This document shows, piece after piece, positions 40,556-47,836 of a stretch of DNA of 64,000 nucleotides. This DNA comes from Prosthecobacter sp. SYSU 5D2 (GTDB taxonomy: Bacteria; Verrucomicrobiota; Verrucomicrobiia; Verrucomicrobiales; Verrucomicrobiaceae), in the NCBI RefSeq assembly GCF_039655865.1, contig NZ_JBBYXL010000003.1:62001-126000 (forward strand), written 5' to 3'. The stretch's first letter is position 1. Each line of letters begins with the position of its first letter. The position numbers and the translations under genes were made by a program. Under the pieces are notes generated by a model that saw nothing but the letters and a program-made list of their open reading frames with translations, did not search any database and was not told the DNA's origin.

Positions 40556-40861
40556 ATGGCCTCCACCTTCAAAGCCCTCAAAATGCCGCCCGATTTGGCG
40601 GAAATAGCAGAAATCCGCGCTGAGGCTCTCGGATATCCATCATGGGCCGCCTACGTCAAAGGCCTTATTCGACACGATGCAGGCTGCTTAGCACGCCACG
40701 GTATCACGGTTCCCTGGTCAAAGATGGCGCTGACTATTCAGGACAAGCTGGACGCGCTTCTCCTCTGGCGCGTGAAGAAGGGGAAGGGTATGAAGTCTGC
40801 GGAAATGACATCCTGGGATTGGGAAAGCGAATACGAGGCAATGATGAAGCCTGCTCAATGA
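40556..40861 (+). CDS. Small phage protein, possible RHH-like DNA binder
   Basis: 101 residues, MASTFKALKMPPDLAEIAEIRAEA at the start, then GYPSWAAYVKGLIRHD, resembling the strand-helix-helix of an RHH protein, plus a helical C-terminal region. Its stop overlaps the next start as ATGA. Upstream, at 40468-40555, there is an AT-rich stretch with no clear promoter. Confidence 0.5.
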   Translation: MASTFKALKMPPDLAEIAEIRAEALGYPSWAAYVKGLIRHDAGCLARHGITVPWSKMALTIQDKLDALLLWRVKKGKGMKSAEMTSWDWESEYEAMMKPAQ

Positions 40862-41220
40862 AAGATCGAGTCCATCAGTCCACAATCGCGGCAGAAGGTT
40901 ACCTTGAGCTTGGACTTGTGGATGAAGCCTGGGGTGCGCTGGATGACCTGCCATCGGAGAGCCAAGTCCATTTCCCGGTGCTGGCGCTGCGTGTGCAGAT
41001 CCTGATTGCTGCCAAGTCATGGCTAAAAGCCGAGATCCTGGCAGAGAGCCTCACTCAGGTAATGCCGACGAACGGACCGGCCTGGTATGCGCTGGCCAAG
41101 GCACTCGCGCAGCAGGAGAAAATCTCAGAAGCGCAGGCCGCCGCAAAACGTGCCTGTGAACTGGAGCCGGATCTAAAACTTCAGATCCTCAATGATGATG
41201 CGTTGAAGGGTCTGTTTTAA
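40858..41220 (+). CDS. TPR-like repeat protein
   Basis: 120 residues from ATG 40858. Three helical pairs of TPR type are seen: AAEGYLELGLVDEAWGALDDLP, ALRVQILIAAKSWLKAEILAESLTQ, and AWYALAKALAQQEKISEAQAAAKRACELEPD. TPR proteins mediate protein-protein contact. It is coupled to the preceding gene by ATGA. Could be phage or host; its exact role is unknown. Confidence 0.7.
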   Translation: MKDRVHQSTIAAEGYLELGLVDEAWGALDDLPSESQVHFPVLALRVQILIAAKSWLKAEILAESLTQVMPTNGPAWYALAKALAQQEKISEAQAAAKRACELEPDLKLQILNDDALKGLF

Positions 41221-41311
41221 TCACGAAAGCGAAGGGTGCAGAAGCGTCCACCTGCGGTTTACCAACCGAACTATTTGACCGGCGAATGAACGGCGGCAGA
41301 AAGCATCCTTT

Positions 41312-42004
41312 ATGTGCGGCAGATACGGATTCTCAAACAGGTCAGTGAAGGTGCTGGCATCGCATCTGCGCATTGAATATGCGCTGGATCTTGAGGCGCG
41401 AATTAATCACGCGCCCACCATGATGGGGCCGGTGGCCGTAGGGCATCATGACGGAGCTCCTGAAATCAAGAGAATGCGTTGGGGTCTCTCCGCCCCCTGG
41501 ACGAAAGCCCCGCTGATCAATGCCAAGTCGGAAACCGTGCTGACCAAAAGGACATTCCGGGATGCGGTAGAAACACGGCGCTGCCTAGTGGTGGCAGATT
41601 ACTTTTACGAATGGCAGGCCGGGACAAAGCTAAAGCAGCCCTGGGAATTTCGGCTTGCCGGTGGCGAGCCTATGATAATGGCAGGCATCTGGCAGCCGGG
41701 GCGGGTTGAAGGTGAGCTGGTGGAGTGTTATTCCATCCTGACGACGGAGGCGAACGAGACGCTAAAGCGGTGCCATGACCGTATGCCGGTGATCCTGGAA
41801 GCTGACGAATGGGGCCACTGGCTAGATCCTGCTGCTGACATTGAGGAGCTTCAAACGCTGTGGGTTCCGTGGGCAGGACCGATGGAGGCCCGGCCTGTCA
41901 CCACGGCCCTGAACAAGGTGAGCTATCAGGGGGAGGAGATAGAAGCCACGCCGACAAACACGGACGAAAGGCCGCAAGTGGAACAATCAGAGCTGAAGTT
42001 GTAG
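41312..42004 (+). CDS. SRAP-domain protein (YedK/HMCES-like)
   Basis: 230 residues. The catalytic Cys2 follows the Met, which is removed; Asn70 (INAKSET), Glu100 (YFYEW) and His155 (RCHDRMPV) complete the SRAP active site. Proteins of this family form a stable thiazolidine link with abasic sites in single-stranded DNA and protect replication forks. SRAP genes are often carried by phages and mobile elements. It lies at the right end of the prophage, and its promoter is not visible. Confidence 0.9.
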   Translation: MCGRYGFSNRSVKVLASHLRIEYALDLEARINHAPTMMGPVAVGHHDGAPEIKRMRWGLSAPWTKAPLINAKSETVLTKRTFRDAVETRRCLVVADYFYEWQAGTKLKQPWEFRLAGGEPMIMAGIWQPGRVEGELVECYSILTTEANETLKRCHDRMPVILEADEWGHWLDPAADIEELQTLWVPWAGPMEARPVTTALNKVSYQGEEIEATPTNTDERPQVEQSELKL

Positions 42005-42012
42005 AGCGCGGT

Positions 42013-42447
42013 TTACTGCCGCGCCATCGGCTTGTATCCCACGCGCCCGCCGTTCGTCACCCACAGCTCGCACGTCTTTGACTGCAAGCCGTTGCTCACC
42101 GCGCCGAATGCCGCCCGGTCTGCATCAAGGGTATTGCAGTGGTAGAGAATGCCACAGCGCTTCCAATACCCGCCGCGTTGCGGTGGCCGGGGGCGCTCTC
42201 CGTGGATCTGAGCCATTGGAAGCGGGTATTCCTGCCCTTCCAGGTCCAGGCACCACATCCACCCATCCTGTTCATCCTGCGCCTCTACGACACCCACCTG
42301 AGCCAAGCCCCAATGGCGCGGCATGCCAGGCATCATGATATGCCAGACCCGATCATGCAATGCGAGCCAGGCTTGCCCACGCGTGAAGGCGGTGGACTCG
42401 TAATAATCCGTTTGTTGAAGGACATGCCCGTCGAAAATGAATTTCAT
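42013..42447 (-). CDS. Hypothetical protein near the prophage right end
   Basis: 144 residues from ATG 42447 (MKFIFDGHVLQQTDYYES). Beta-rich, with HDRVWHIMMPGMP and a C-terminal ELWVTNGGRVGYKPM. No signal peptide or known domain. It converges with the SRAP gene, separated by 8 bp. Probably the last prophage gene before ssrA. Confidence 0.55.
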   Translation of the reverse strand: MKFIFDGHVLQQTDYYESTAFTRGQAWLALHDRVWHIMMPGMPRHWGLAQVGVVEAQDEQDGWMWCLDLEGQEYPLPMAQIHGERPRPPQRGGYWKRCGILYHCNTLDADRAAFGAVSNGLQSKTCELWVTNGGRVGYKPMARQ

Positions 42448-42594
42448 ATGATGTTCAATTGAACTGCATATACCAACGGAATTCAAACGGGAATAATCCG
42501 GTATCACCAGGTTTTACCGGGCAATGCCGGAATGCAGGAAAAGGAGCCGATTTAGTGTGTAAACCGTGTGTCGCGGTTTCCTTGGCTTCCTAAA

Positions 42595-42611
42595 CCCTTG
42601 ATTTTCAAGGG
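42595..42611 (-). terminator. Terminator-like hairpin after tmRNA
   Basis: On the minus strand CCCTTGA pairs with TCAAGGG around an AAA loop and is followed by TTTAGG. It starts 7 nt after the tmRNA CCA end. The rest of the 42448-42594 gap holds a second small hairpin (AAACCG/CGGTTT) and nothing else recognised; the prophage attachment site probably lies in or near it. Confidence 0.6.
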
Positions 42612-42617
42612 GCAAAA

Positions 42618-42970
42618 TGGTGGAGGCGAGGGGAATCGAACCCCTGTCCGAATGGCCATAAGCCGAAGTTTCTACATGCTTATCCGGTTTTTTAATCTCG
42701 GCGATCGGTCTTCAACTGGCAGAATACCTTTCACCCAGCGTCCTGTTGAATCTCGCTTTCGACCCGGTCGCCCGGTCAGCCAGCCAGTCTGGTGGTGTCA
42801 TTTTCGAGGCTACCAGACATTGCCTCGAAAACGTCGCGGTGCTTAGGCCGCGAGAGCGAGCTCAGAAGAGTTTGCTTTTATTTGTTTGATCCGATTTTTA
42901 ACGGGGCCAACGAATCATCCCCGGCATGCCACCCCGACCGCAGACTACCCGTCGAAACCAGGACGCCCCC
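42618..42970 (-). ncRNA. ssrA: tmRNA (ssrA)
   Basis: 353 nt. The 5' end GGGGGCG pairs with CGCCTCC at the 3' end (one G-U), followed by discriminator A and encoded CCA at 42620-42618. The T-arm GGGGTTCGATTCCCC and the 5' signature GGTTTCGACGGG are present. The tag reading frame starts at GCA (42875-42873) and runs to TAA (42845-42843), giving ANSSELALAA. With SmpB it rescues stalled ribosomes and marks the peptide for proteolysis. Phages often insert at the 3' end of this gene, and the prophage lies directly beyond it. No plus-strand reading frame in this stretch is real. Confidence 0.95.
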
Positions 42971-43019
42971 ATGTCGTGTTGACAGTGTTCATTTAACCGC
43001 TAATCCCCAAAATGTCAAG

Positions 43020-43550
43020 ATGTTTGCGAAACAGTTGGCGCAGGCAGGGTTTGTCAAAGCGGAGTCGGTCATGCATACTGGCCGTGTGAACCCGAAGCAG
43101 CCGCGCATTGAAGTCTCCGTCGCCACCCAGCGACTGGTCCTGTGGGATGGCATCCACCAGGTAAAAAGCTGGCCATGCAGCACCTCCAAATTTGGCCTGG
43201 GTTATACGGAAGGCAGCAACAAGACCCCTCTCGGCGGCTTCGTGATCCGTGAAAAGCATGGCGACTCAGCCCCCAGCGGCACCATTTTTAAAAGCCGCCA
43301 GCCAGTGGGCCAATGGACCCCTGAAATGGTGACGCCGGATGACCTGGTGCTGACCCGTATCCTTTGGCTGGACGGGGTGGAGAAGCGCAACGCGAATACC
43401 TTTCAGCGCTACATCTACATCCACGGCACCAATGATGAAAGGAGCATCGGGCGACCCGCCAGCCATGGCTGCGTGAGGCTGAAAAACGCGGATGTCATGG
43501 AGCTTTATGACCTGGTTCCCCTGGGTACGGCTGTATGGATCAGCGAATGA
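43020..43550 (+). CDS. L,D-transpeptidase (YkuD domain)
   Basis: 176 residues from ATG 43020; in-frame starts further left would overlap ssrA. The YkuD signature is intact: His135 (YIHGT) and SHGCVRL with His149, Cys151 and Arg153. Cys151 attacks the tetrapeptide of peptidoglycan and forms 3-3 cross-links or attaches other groups. No classical signal peptide is seen in this start, so export may use an unseen route or an earlier start. This is the first host gene after the prophage. Confidence 0.85.
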   Translation: MFAKQLAQAGFVKAESVMHTGRVNPKQPRIEVSVATQRLVLWDGIHQVKSWPCSTSKFGLGYTEGSNKTPLGGFVIREKHGDSAPSGTIFKSRQPVGQWTPEMVTPDDLVLTRILWLDGVEKRNANTFQRYIYIHGTNDERSIGRPASHGCVRLKNADVMELYDLVPLGTAVWISE

Positions 43551-43703
43551 GGCGCGTATTTTGACGACTCGCATCTGGGGAGGCATTGCAAGTTTGTTGA
43601 AACCACTGCAATGATGCCCCAAAAGCTGCTGTTACATCCCTGTTCACGCCCCTTATCTTAGGCTCCGCTGGCATTCAAAAATGCCGCCCGTCCCATTCAT
43701 CCC

Positions 43704-44684
43704 ATGACCTCCTTCCAGACCCTCTTCACCCGCCTCAAGACGGAACTGCAAAAATCCATTGTGGGTTATGACGTGCTGCTGGGGGATGTCCTGGTGGCCA
43801 TCTTTTCAGGCGGGCATGTGCTGCTGGAGGGCGTGCCGGGGCTTGGCAAAACCTTTCTGGTGCGCACGCTTTCCCAGGTCATCGGCCTGGAGCCGGGCCG
43901 GGTGCAATGTACCCCGGACCTGATGCCGGCGGACATTCTGGGCACCCACATCGTGAATGAAAACGAGCAGGGCCGGCGGATGATGTTTTTTGAAAAGGGG
44001 CCGGTTTTTAAAAACCTGCTGCTGGTGGACGAGATCAACCGCGCAACACCAAAAACCCAGGCCGCCCTGCTGGAAGTGATGCAGGAACGCTGCGTGACGA
44101 CCGGCGGCGAGCGCCACATGCTGCCCGAGCCCTTCTTTGTCCTGGCCACACAAAACCCCATGGAAATGGAAGGCACCTATCCCCTGCCCGAGGCGCAGCT
44201 GGACCGTTTCATGTTCAAGATCAAGGTCCCCTTCCCGGACCTGGATTCCCTGGTGGAAATCTCCCGCCGCACGACAGGCTTTCAGGAACCCACCCTGGAA
44301 TCCATCCTGACCGGTCCCGACCTGATGAAGCTCCAGCGTGAGCTGGCCGAAACGCCCGTGGCGGAGCCCGTCGCCCGTTACGCCTCCCAGCTCATCCTCG
44401 GCACCCATCCGGAGACTCCCGGCGTGCTGCCGGAGATCCAGCGTTTCGTCTCTTACGGAGCCAGTCCGCGCGGCCTACAGAGCCTCATCCGCGGTGCCCG
44501 CGTCTGGGCCGCCGTGCAGGGCAGCACCGCCGTCTCCACCGATGACATCCGCGCCATCGCCCATGTGTCGCTGAGGCACCGCATCATCCTGAATTTCGAA
44601 GGCGAGGCCCAGCAGATCCGGGTGGACGACCTCATTACCAAGGTGCTGGACCAGGTGAAAACACCCGCCCAGCAGGCTGCGTAA
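43704..44684 (+). CDS. MoxR-type AAA+ ATPase
   Basis: 326 residues. Walker A GVPGLGKT at 43-50, Walker B LLVDEINRA at 106-114, sensor region FVLATQNPMEMEGTYPLPEAQLDRF, the family hallmark. MoxR proteins act as chaperones that mature or activate partners with von Willebrand A domains. Normally a DUF58 gene follows; here a 347-bp gap and a foreign-looking gene follow instead, so the operon may have been cut. Confidence 0.92.
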   Translation: MTSFQTLFTRLKTELQKSIVGYDVLLGDVLVAIFSGGHVLLEGVPGLGKTFLVRTLSQVIGLEPGRVQCTPDLMPADILGTHIVNENEQGRRMMFFEKGPVFKNLLLVDEINRATPKTQAALLEVMQERCVTTGGERHMLPEPFFVLATQNPMEMEGTYPLPEAQLDRFMFKIKVPFPDLDSLVEISRRTTGFQEPTLESILTGPDLMKLQRELAETPVAEPVARYASQLILGTHPETPGVLPEIQRFVSYGASPRGLQSLIRGARVWAAVQGSTAVSTDDIRAIAHVSLRHRIILNFEGEAQQIRVDDLITKVLDQVKTPAQQAA

Positions 44685-44690
44685 GTAGGA

Positions 44691-44707
44691 CAGTTGGGCC
44701 CCAACTG
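44691..44707 (+). terminator. Hairpin after moxR
   Basis: CAGTTGG and CCAACTG form a 7-bp stem with loop GCC just 6 nt after the MoxR stop codon. The following sequence has no clear U-run, so termination is uncertain. Confidence 0.4.
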
Positions 44708-44902
44708 ACTTCATTAAAAATACACTCCATCACCAGGCTGCGCCCAAAGGTTTCAGTTTCCACCCTTCAGATTCCAGTGTTGATTGCTTGCCCTGTCTTC
44801 TCCTGAAAACGGAAGACTGAAAACTGTTTCCTGATCAACTCCCCTCTATGCCCCGCAGTGAATCTCACGGGTGATCGTCATGGAAGCATTCAGCTTAAGG
44901 AC
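44708..44902. other. Non-coding gap after moxR
   Basis: About 195 bp with no supportable gene. It holds short fragments similar to GAAAACTGAA microrepeats that recur near 46510-46540. The rest is unremarkable. Confidence 0.5.
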
Positions 44903-45031
44903 GGCGAACGTTAGAGTGATGGCAACCCCACTAGCGAGAGCCATCGTTGATCGCGGGGTGAAGGTCGATATTACGTGGAAACATCGAAAACAGAAGGGCT
45001 AGTGGGGGTTGCCATCCACGGCTTGTTCGCT
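44903..45031. repeat. Imperfect inverted repeat, attC-like, at the 3' side of the methyltransferase gene
   Basis: The left arm (44903-44934) and right arm (44999-45031) pair over about 30 positions with a few bulges: CTAGTGGGG-TTGCCATC-AC with its complement, and a GCGAAC / GTTCGC end. The central loop is ~64 nt. The left arm carries GTTAGAG, the right arm touches the methyltransferase stop codon. Size, position and imperfect pairing resemble integron attC recombination sites, but the core heptamers are not fully canonical. Confidence 0.5.
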
Positions 45032-45688
45032 TCATGTTGGTATGAAGGTCACAATGAGACGCCGACATTCAGGAAATCGCCGGATACTCAAATATCCTAC
45101 GAAACCAGAAAACAGGTCGGTGATCTGATCGTCGCTAAAAAAGTGCTTAATCACCCTGAACATTGACCCATCAGGTAGCGTCCTCTTCTGAATATGATTT
45201 CCTTCTGTGTCGAATTCTCTTGTTAGCGAGTGTTCACCCGGAAGCTGATCAACAAACACAATTGGCGAGCCGAAACCAACTCGACCGATCGCTCCAGAAA
45301 GAAATTCCGTTATCTTGGAAAGGGGGACATGCGCCAACCAGTCAACGGAAAGAATGCCGTCAAAAACTCCCGGGATAAGGTCTAGATGGTATGCGTCCGC
45401 CTGCATAAAGGATACACGGTCAAAGGGAAATCTCTTCTTCAAAGCCTCATCGAGCGTCGATTGGTTGTAGTCAGTTGCGACGACTGAGGCCGCTGTCTCA
45501 GATGCGAATTGAGTCCAGAAACCTGGTCCGCAAGCGATCTCCAAGACGTGTCTTCCGCGCAAGGCTTCGCGGACGTGCTCTATGATCGGAAGGAGAATGC
45601 GAACCTTCCCCTCATCGTCGTATCCCATCGACGAATCATACACGGACGCTCTTTGTCCGTAGTAGTTCTGCATCTCTTCGATGATCAT
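45032..45688 (-). CDS. Class I SAM-dependent methyltransferase
   Basis: 218 residues. Motif I VLEIACGPGFW at ~48-58 binds SAM, acidic ATDYNQSTLDEA follows at ~71-82, then MQADAYHLD and DGILSVDWLAHV for motifs post-I and IV. The N-terminal NYYGQRASVYD is typical of ubiquinone/menaquinone or small-molecule methyltransferases. The substrate is unknown. The gene stands in an island between moxR and hisB and is bracketed by two inverted repeats, as integron gene cassettes are. Confidence 0.85.
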   Translation of the reverse strand: MIIEEMQNYYGQRASVYDSSMGYDDEGKVRILLPIIEHVREALRGRHVLEIACGPGFWTQFASETAASVVATDYNQSTLDEALKKRFPFDRVSFMQADAYHLDLIPGVFDGILSVDWLAHVPLSKITEFLSGAIGRVGFGSPIVFVDQLPGEHSLTREFDTEGNHIQKRTLPDGSMFRVIKHFFSDDQITDLFSGFVGYLSIRRFPECRRLIVTFIPT

Positions 45689-45703
45689 ATTTTCTTAGCA
45701 AAC

Positions 45704-45787
45704 ATCTAACCTGCAGCGACGGCGAGTGCAAGACTTCGCTGACACGACAGCCGGTTACGAGCCGTTGCCACCAGCGCCTTGTTAGCC
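45704..45787. repeat. Imperfect inverted repeat, attC-like, upstream of the methyltransferase gene
   Basis: Ends are ATCTAAC (fits RYYYAAC) and GTTAGCC (one mismatch to GTTRRRY); read on the minus strand they are GGCTAAC and GTTAGAT. Inner arms, CTGCAGCGACGGC and the complement of GCCGTTGCCACCAG, pair with a few mismatches and an extra AAGGCG bulge. It lies between the stop of the 45804 gene and the methyltransferase start, the place an attC would take in a minus-strand cassette array. Confidence 0.5.
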
Positions 45788-45803
45788 TTCGCTCGTTTCT
45801 GGT

Positions 45804-46256
45804 TCATTTTGGTTTTGTGGCTTCTGCGGCGCTGCGCTTCTTGAACGTGACCTGCCCAGAGCTGATAAGAATATCCGTTTCCGACTGGCGGGCAATTTCG
45901 GCGACGACTTCAAAGAAGGTCGGATCCTTTAAATCCAAGGAAATGTGACGCGTCGTATCGTCAAGTGCATCGTCAACACGGTAAGTCACGTTGTAGCTCG
46001 TCGGAATGTAAGTGCTCAGAAACTCGGCTGCTTCCCAAATCGTAGCGTTCTGAAAGTTCGCTGCCGCCATGCGGCCCGATCCCAGAAATCTACAAGTCCA
46101 CTCCATGGTCTTTTGGGGCGGCGGTCCTTCTGGGTCAAATGCCGACACAGAAGACACCTCGACTGTCAGGAGGGCAATTACCACGAACGTGATCACTCGG
46201 GACCATAGGAATCTACCGGTGTCGATCATGGGCAGAGGACTCGGTTCATTAGGCAT
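45804..46256 (-). CDS. Exported protein with secretin/TonB short N-terminal-like domain
   Basis: 150 residues. An N-terminal hydrophobic signal or anchor (residues ~17-40, VITFVVIALLTVEVSSVSAFD) is followed by a domain ISLDLKDPTFFEVVAEIARQSETDILISSGQVTFKK (~105-140), resembling the STN/secretin N0 fold. Periplasmic. No partner is nearby; function unknown. It begins 10 bp from ATAACAA-type sequence and ends right before an attC-like repeat, so it may be a cassette gene. Confidence 0.6.
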   Translation of the reverse strand: MPNEPSPLPMIDTGRFLWSRVITFVVIALLTVEVSSVSAFDPEGPPPQKTMEWTCRFLGSGRMAAANFQNATIWEAAEFLSTYIPTSYNVTYRVDDALDDTTRHISLDLKDPTFFEVVAEIARQSETDILISSGQVTFKKRSAAEATKPK

Positions 46257-46588
46257 AACAATCTAGATCATTCACAAAAACGTTGCTTTGTCATCCCTTA
46301 TCTCCCACATATTTATTGCTTAATGACAGACCATCAAATACATGGTGTTCCTTCATCCCCCCATTGAGCGTAAAGCGACAAAAACCGCGGGAAGGCATTG
46401 ATGTTACGAGAGCGCGGGAAAAGAGGCACCTGCCAGGGGTACGCTATGCCACATTCTGCTTATTCTGTGGCCGGAGGCACAGTCAATGAGCCGCCGATTC
46501 AACTATTCGGTTTTCAGCCTCCTGTTTTCAGTGTTCAGTGCTACAGACTGAACTGTATCCCTCGAATCCTGTTTAACTGACCCCAAAA
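46257..46588. other. Gene-free gap before hisB
   Basis: No supportable gene in about 330 bp. A 59-codon frame on the plus strand near 46401-46580 has no start signal and unlikely composition. The last ~80 bp holds GTTTTCAG-type microrepeats. A promoter for hisB is expected here but no clear pair was found. Confidence 0.4.
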
Positions 46589-47188
46589 ATGCCCCGCACC
46601 GCCAACCAGCACCGCAAAACCGCCGAAACGGACATCCAGATTGAGCTCAATGTGGACGGCTCCGGCCTTTCCACCATTGATACCGGCGTGCCGTTCTTTG
46701 ACCACATGCTGACGCTGTTCACCAAGCACGGCCTTTTTGACCTGAAGGTGAAAGTCGTTGGCGATGTGGATGTGGACTACCACCACACGGTGGAGGATAC
46801 GGGCATCGTGCTTGGCCAGTGCTTCCGCGAAGCGCTGGGAAACAAGGCTGGCATTGTGCGCTACGGTTTCTTTCTCCTGCCCATGGATGAGACCCTGGCA
46901 GAGGTGGCCATGGATCTCAGCAGTCGCCCTTTCCTGAGCTATCACGCGCCGGAAAAGATGGAGGCCATCGGTGGTCGTGCCGGGGTATTCAGCTACCAGC
47001 TGGTGGAGGAGTTCCTACGCGCCTTTTCCAGCGCCCTGATGTGTACACTGCATGTTGAAATCAAACGCGGTCGGGATTCCCATCACATGGCGGAGGCCAT
47101 CTTCAAGGGCCTGGCCCGTGCGCTCGACGCCGCCACTCAAAAAGACCCAAGAGTGGTCGGCATTCCCAGCACCAAGGACGTATTGTAA
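46589..47188 (+). CDS. hisB: Imidazoleglycerol-phosphate dehydratase
   Basis: 199 residues, the typical length of single-function HisB. The two internal half-repeats each carry His-rich metal motifs: GVPFFDHML and [10 protein letters not shown] in the first, and [16 protein letters not shown] in the second. Mn2+ bound by these His catalyses dehydration of imidazoleglycerol phosphate to imidazoleacetol phosphate in the cytoplasm, a late step in histidine synthesis. hisH follows 6 bp later, so they form one transcription unit. Confidence 0.95.
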   Translation: MPRTANQHRKTAETDIQIELNVDGSGLSTIDTGVPFFDHMLTLFTKHGLFDLKVKVVGDVDVDYHHTVEDTGIVLGQCFREALGNKAGIVRYGFFLLPMDETLAEVAMDLSSRPFLSYHAPEKMEAIGGRAGVFSYQLVEEFLRAFSSALMCTLHVEIKRGRDSHHMAEAIFKGLARALDAATQKDPRVVGIPSTKDVL

Positions 47189-47194
47189 TCATTC

Positions 47195-47812
47195 ATGAAT
47201 CTAGGCGTGCTCGACTACGGCGCTGGCAATCTGCGCAGCGTCCTCAATGCTTTTACAGCCATCGGCAAGGAAGCCAAACTGGTCACCGAACCACAGGGCT
47301 TCGATGGCCTGGACGTGCTCGTCTTCCCAGGCCAGGGGGCCTTTGGTGACAGCGTCCGCATCCTCAAAGAGCGCCAGCTTTGGGATCCGCTGAAGCAATG
47401 GCTGAAGGATGAAAAGCCTTACTTGGGGTTCTGCCTCGGCTACCAGCTTCTCTTTGAATCCAGCGAGGAATCCCCCGGCGTGGAAGGCCTGGGAGTGGCC
47501 CCTGGGATCGTGCGCAAGTTCCTGCCAGAGCATGGACTGAAAATCCCGCACATGGGCTGGAACCAGGTGCACTGGGAGGAACGCGGAGCCCAATGGTGGC
47601 AGGGCCTGCCCAACCCCTCTCACCTCTATTACGTGCACAGTTACTACCCTGATGTGGCCGACGAATCACTCGCCCTCTGCCGGACTACATACGGGGGTGA
47701 ATTTATCGCGGGCATATGCAAAGACAACCTCATGGCTGTGCAGTTCCACCCGGAAAAGAGCCAGGACATCGGCCTGAATCTGCTGCGCAATGCAGTGGAC
47801 GTTTTCGCCTAA
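47195..47812 (+). CDS. hisH: Imidazole glycerol phosphate synthase, glutaminase subunit
   Basis: 205 residues, class I glutamine amidotransferase. N-terminal LDYGAGNLRSV is the HisH signature; the triad is Cys80 (GFCLGYQ), His185 and Glu187 (FHPEK). It releases ammonia from glutamine, channelled to HisF for ring closure. HisF is not in the window. Six bp separate it from hisB. Confidence 0.95.
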   Translation: MNLGVLDYGAGNLRSVLNAFTAIGKEAKLVTEPQGFDGLDVLVFPGQGAFGDSVRILKERQLWDPLKQWLKDEKPYLGFCLGYQLLFESSEESPGVEGLGVAPGIVRKFLPEHGLKIPHMGWNQVHWEERGAQWWQGLPNPSHLYYVHSYYPDVADESLALCRTTYGGEFIAGICKDNLMAVQFHPEKSQDIGLNLLRNAVDVFA

Positions 47813-47836
47813 ACCAGGCTGGCCACACGGTGCCTT

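Noticed and set aside
42568..43019. Plus-strand reading frames of 92 codons and an extended L,D-transpeptidase start
   Set aside because: Both run over the tmRNA gene; the tmRNA signal is clear and the enzyme has a good start at 43020.
44975..45166. 63-residue plus-strand frame
   Set aside because: It lies opposite the methyltransferase gene and inside an inverted repeat, with no start signal or family.
46398..46580. Plus-strand peptide before hisB
   Set aside because: No ribosome site, composition unlike real proteins, and probably gene remains or spacer.
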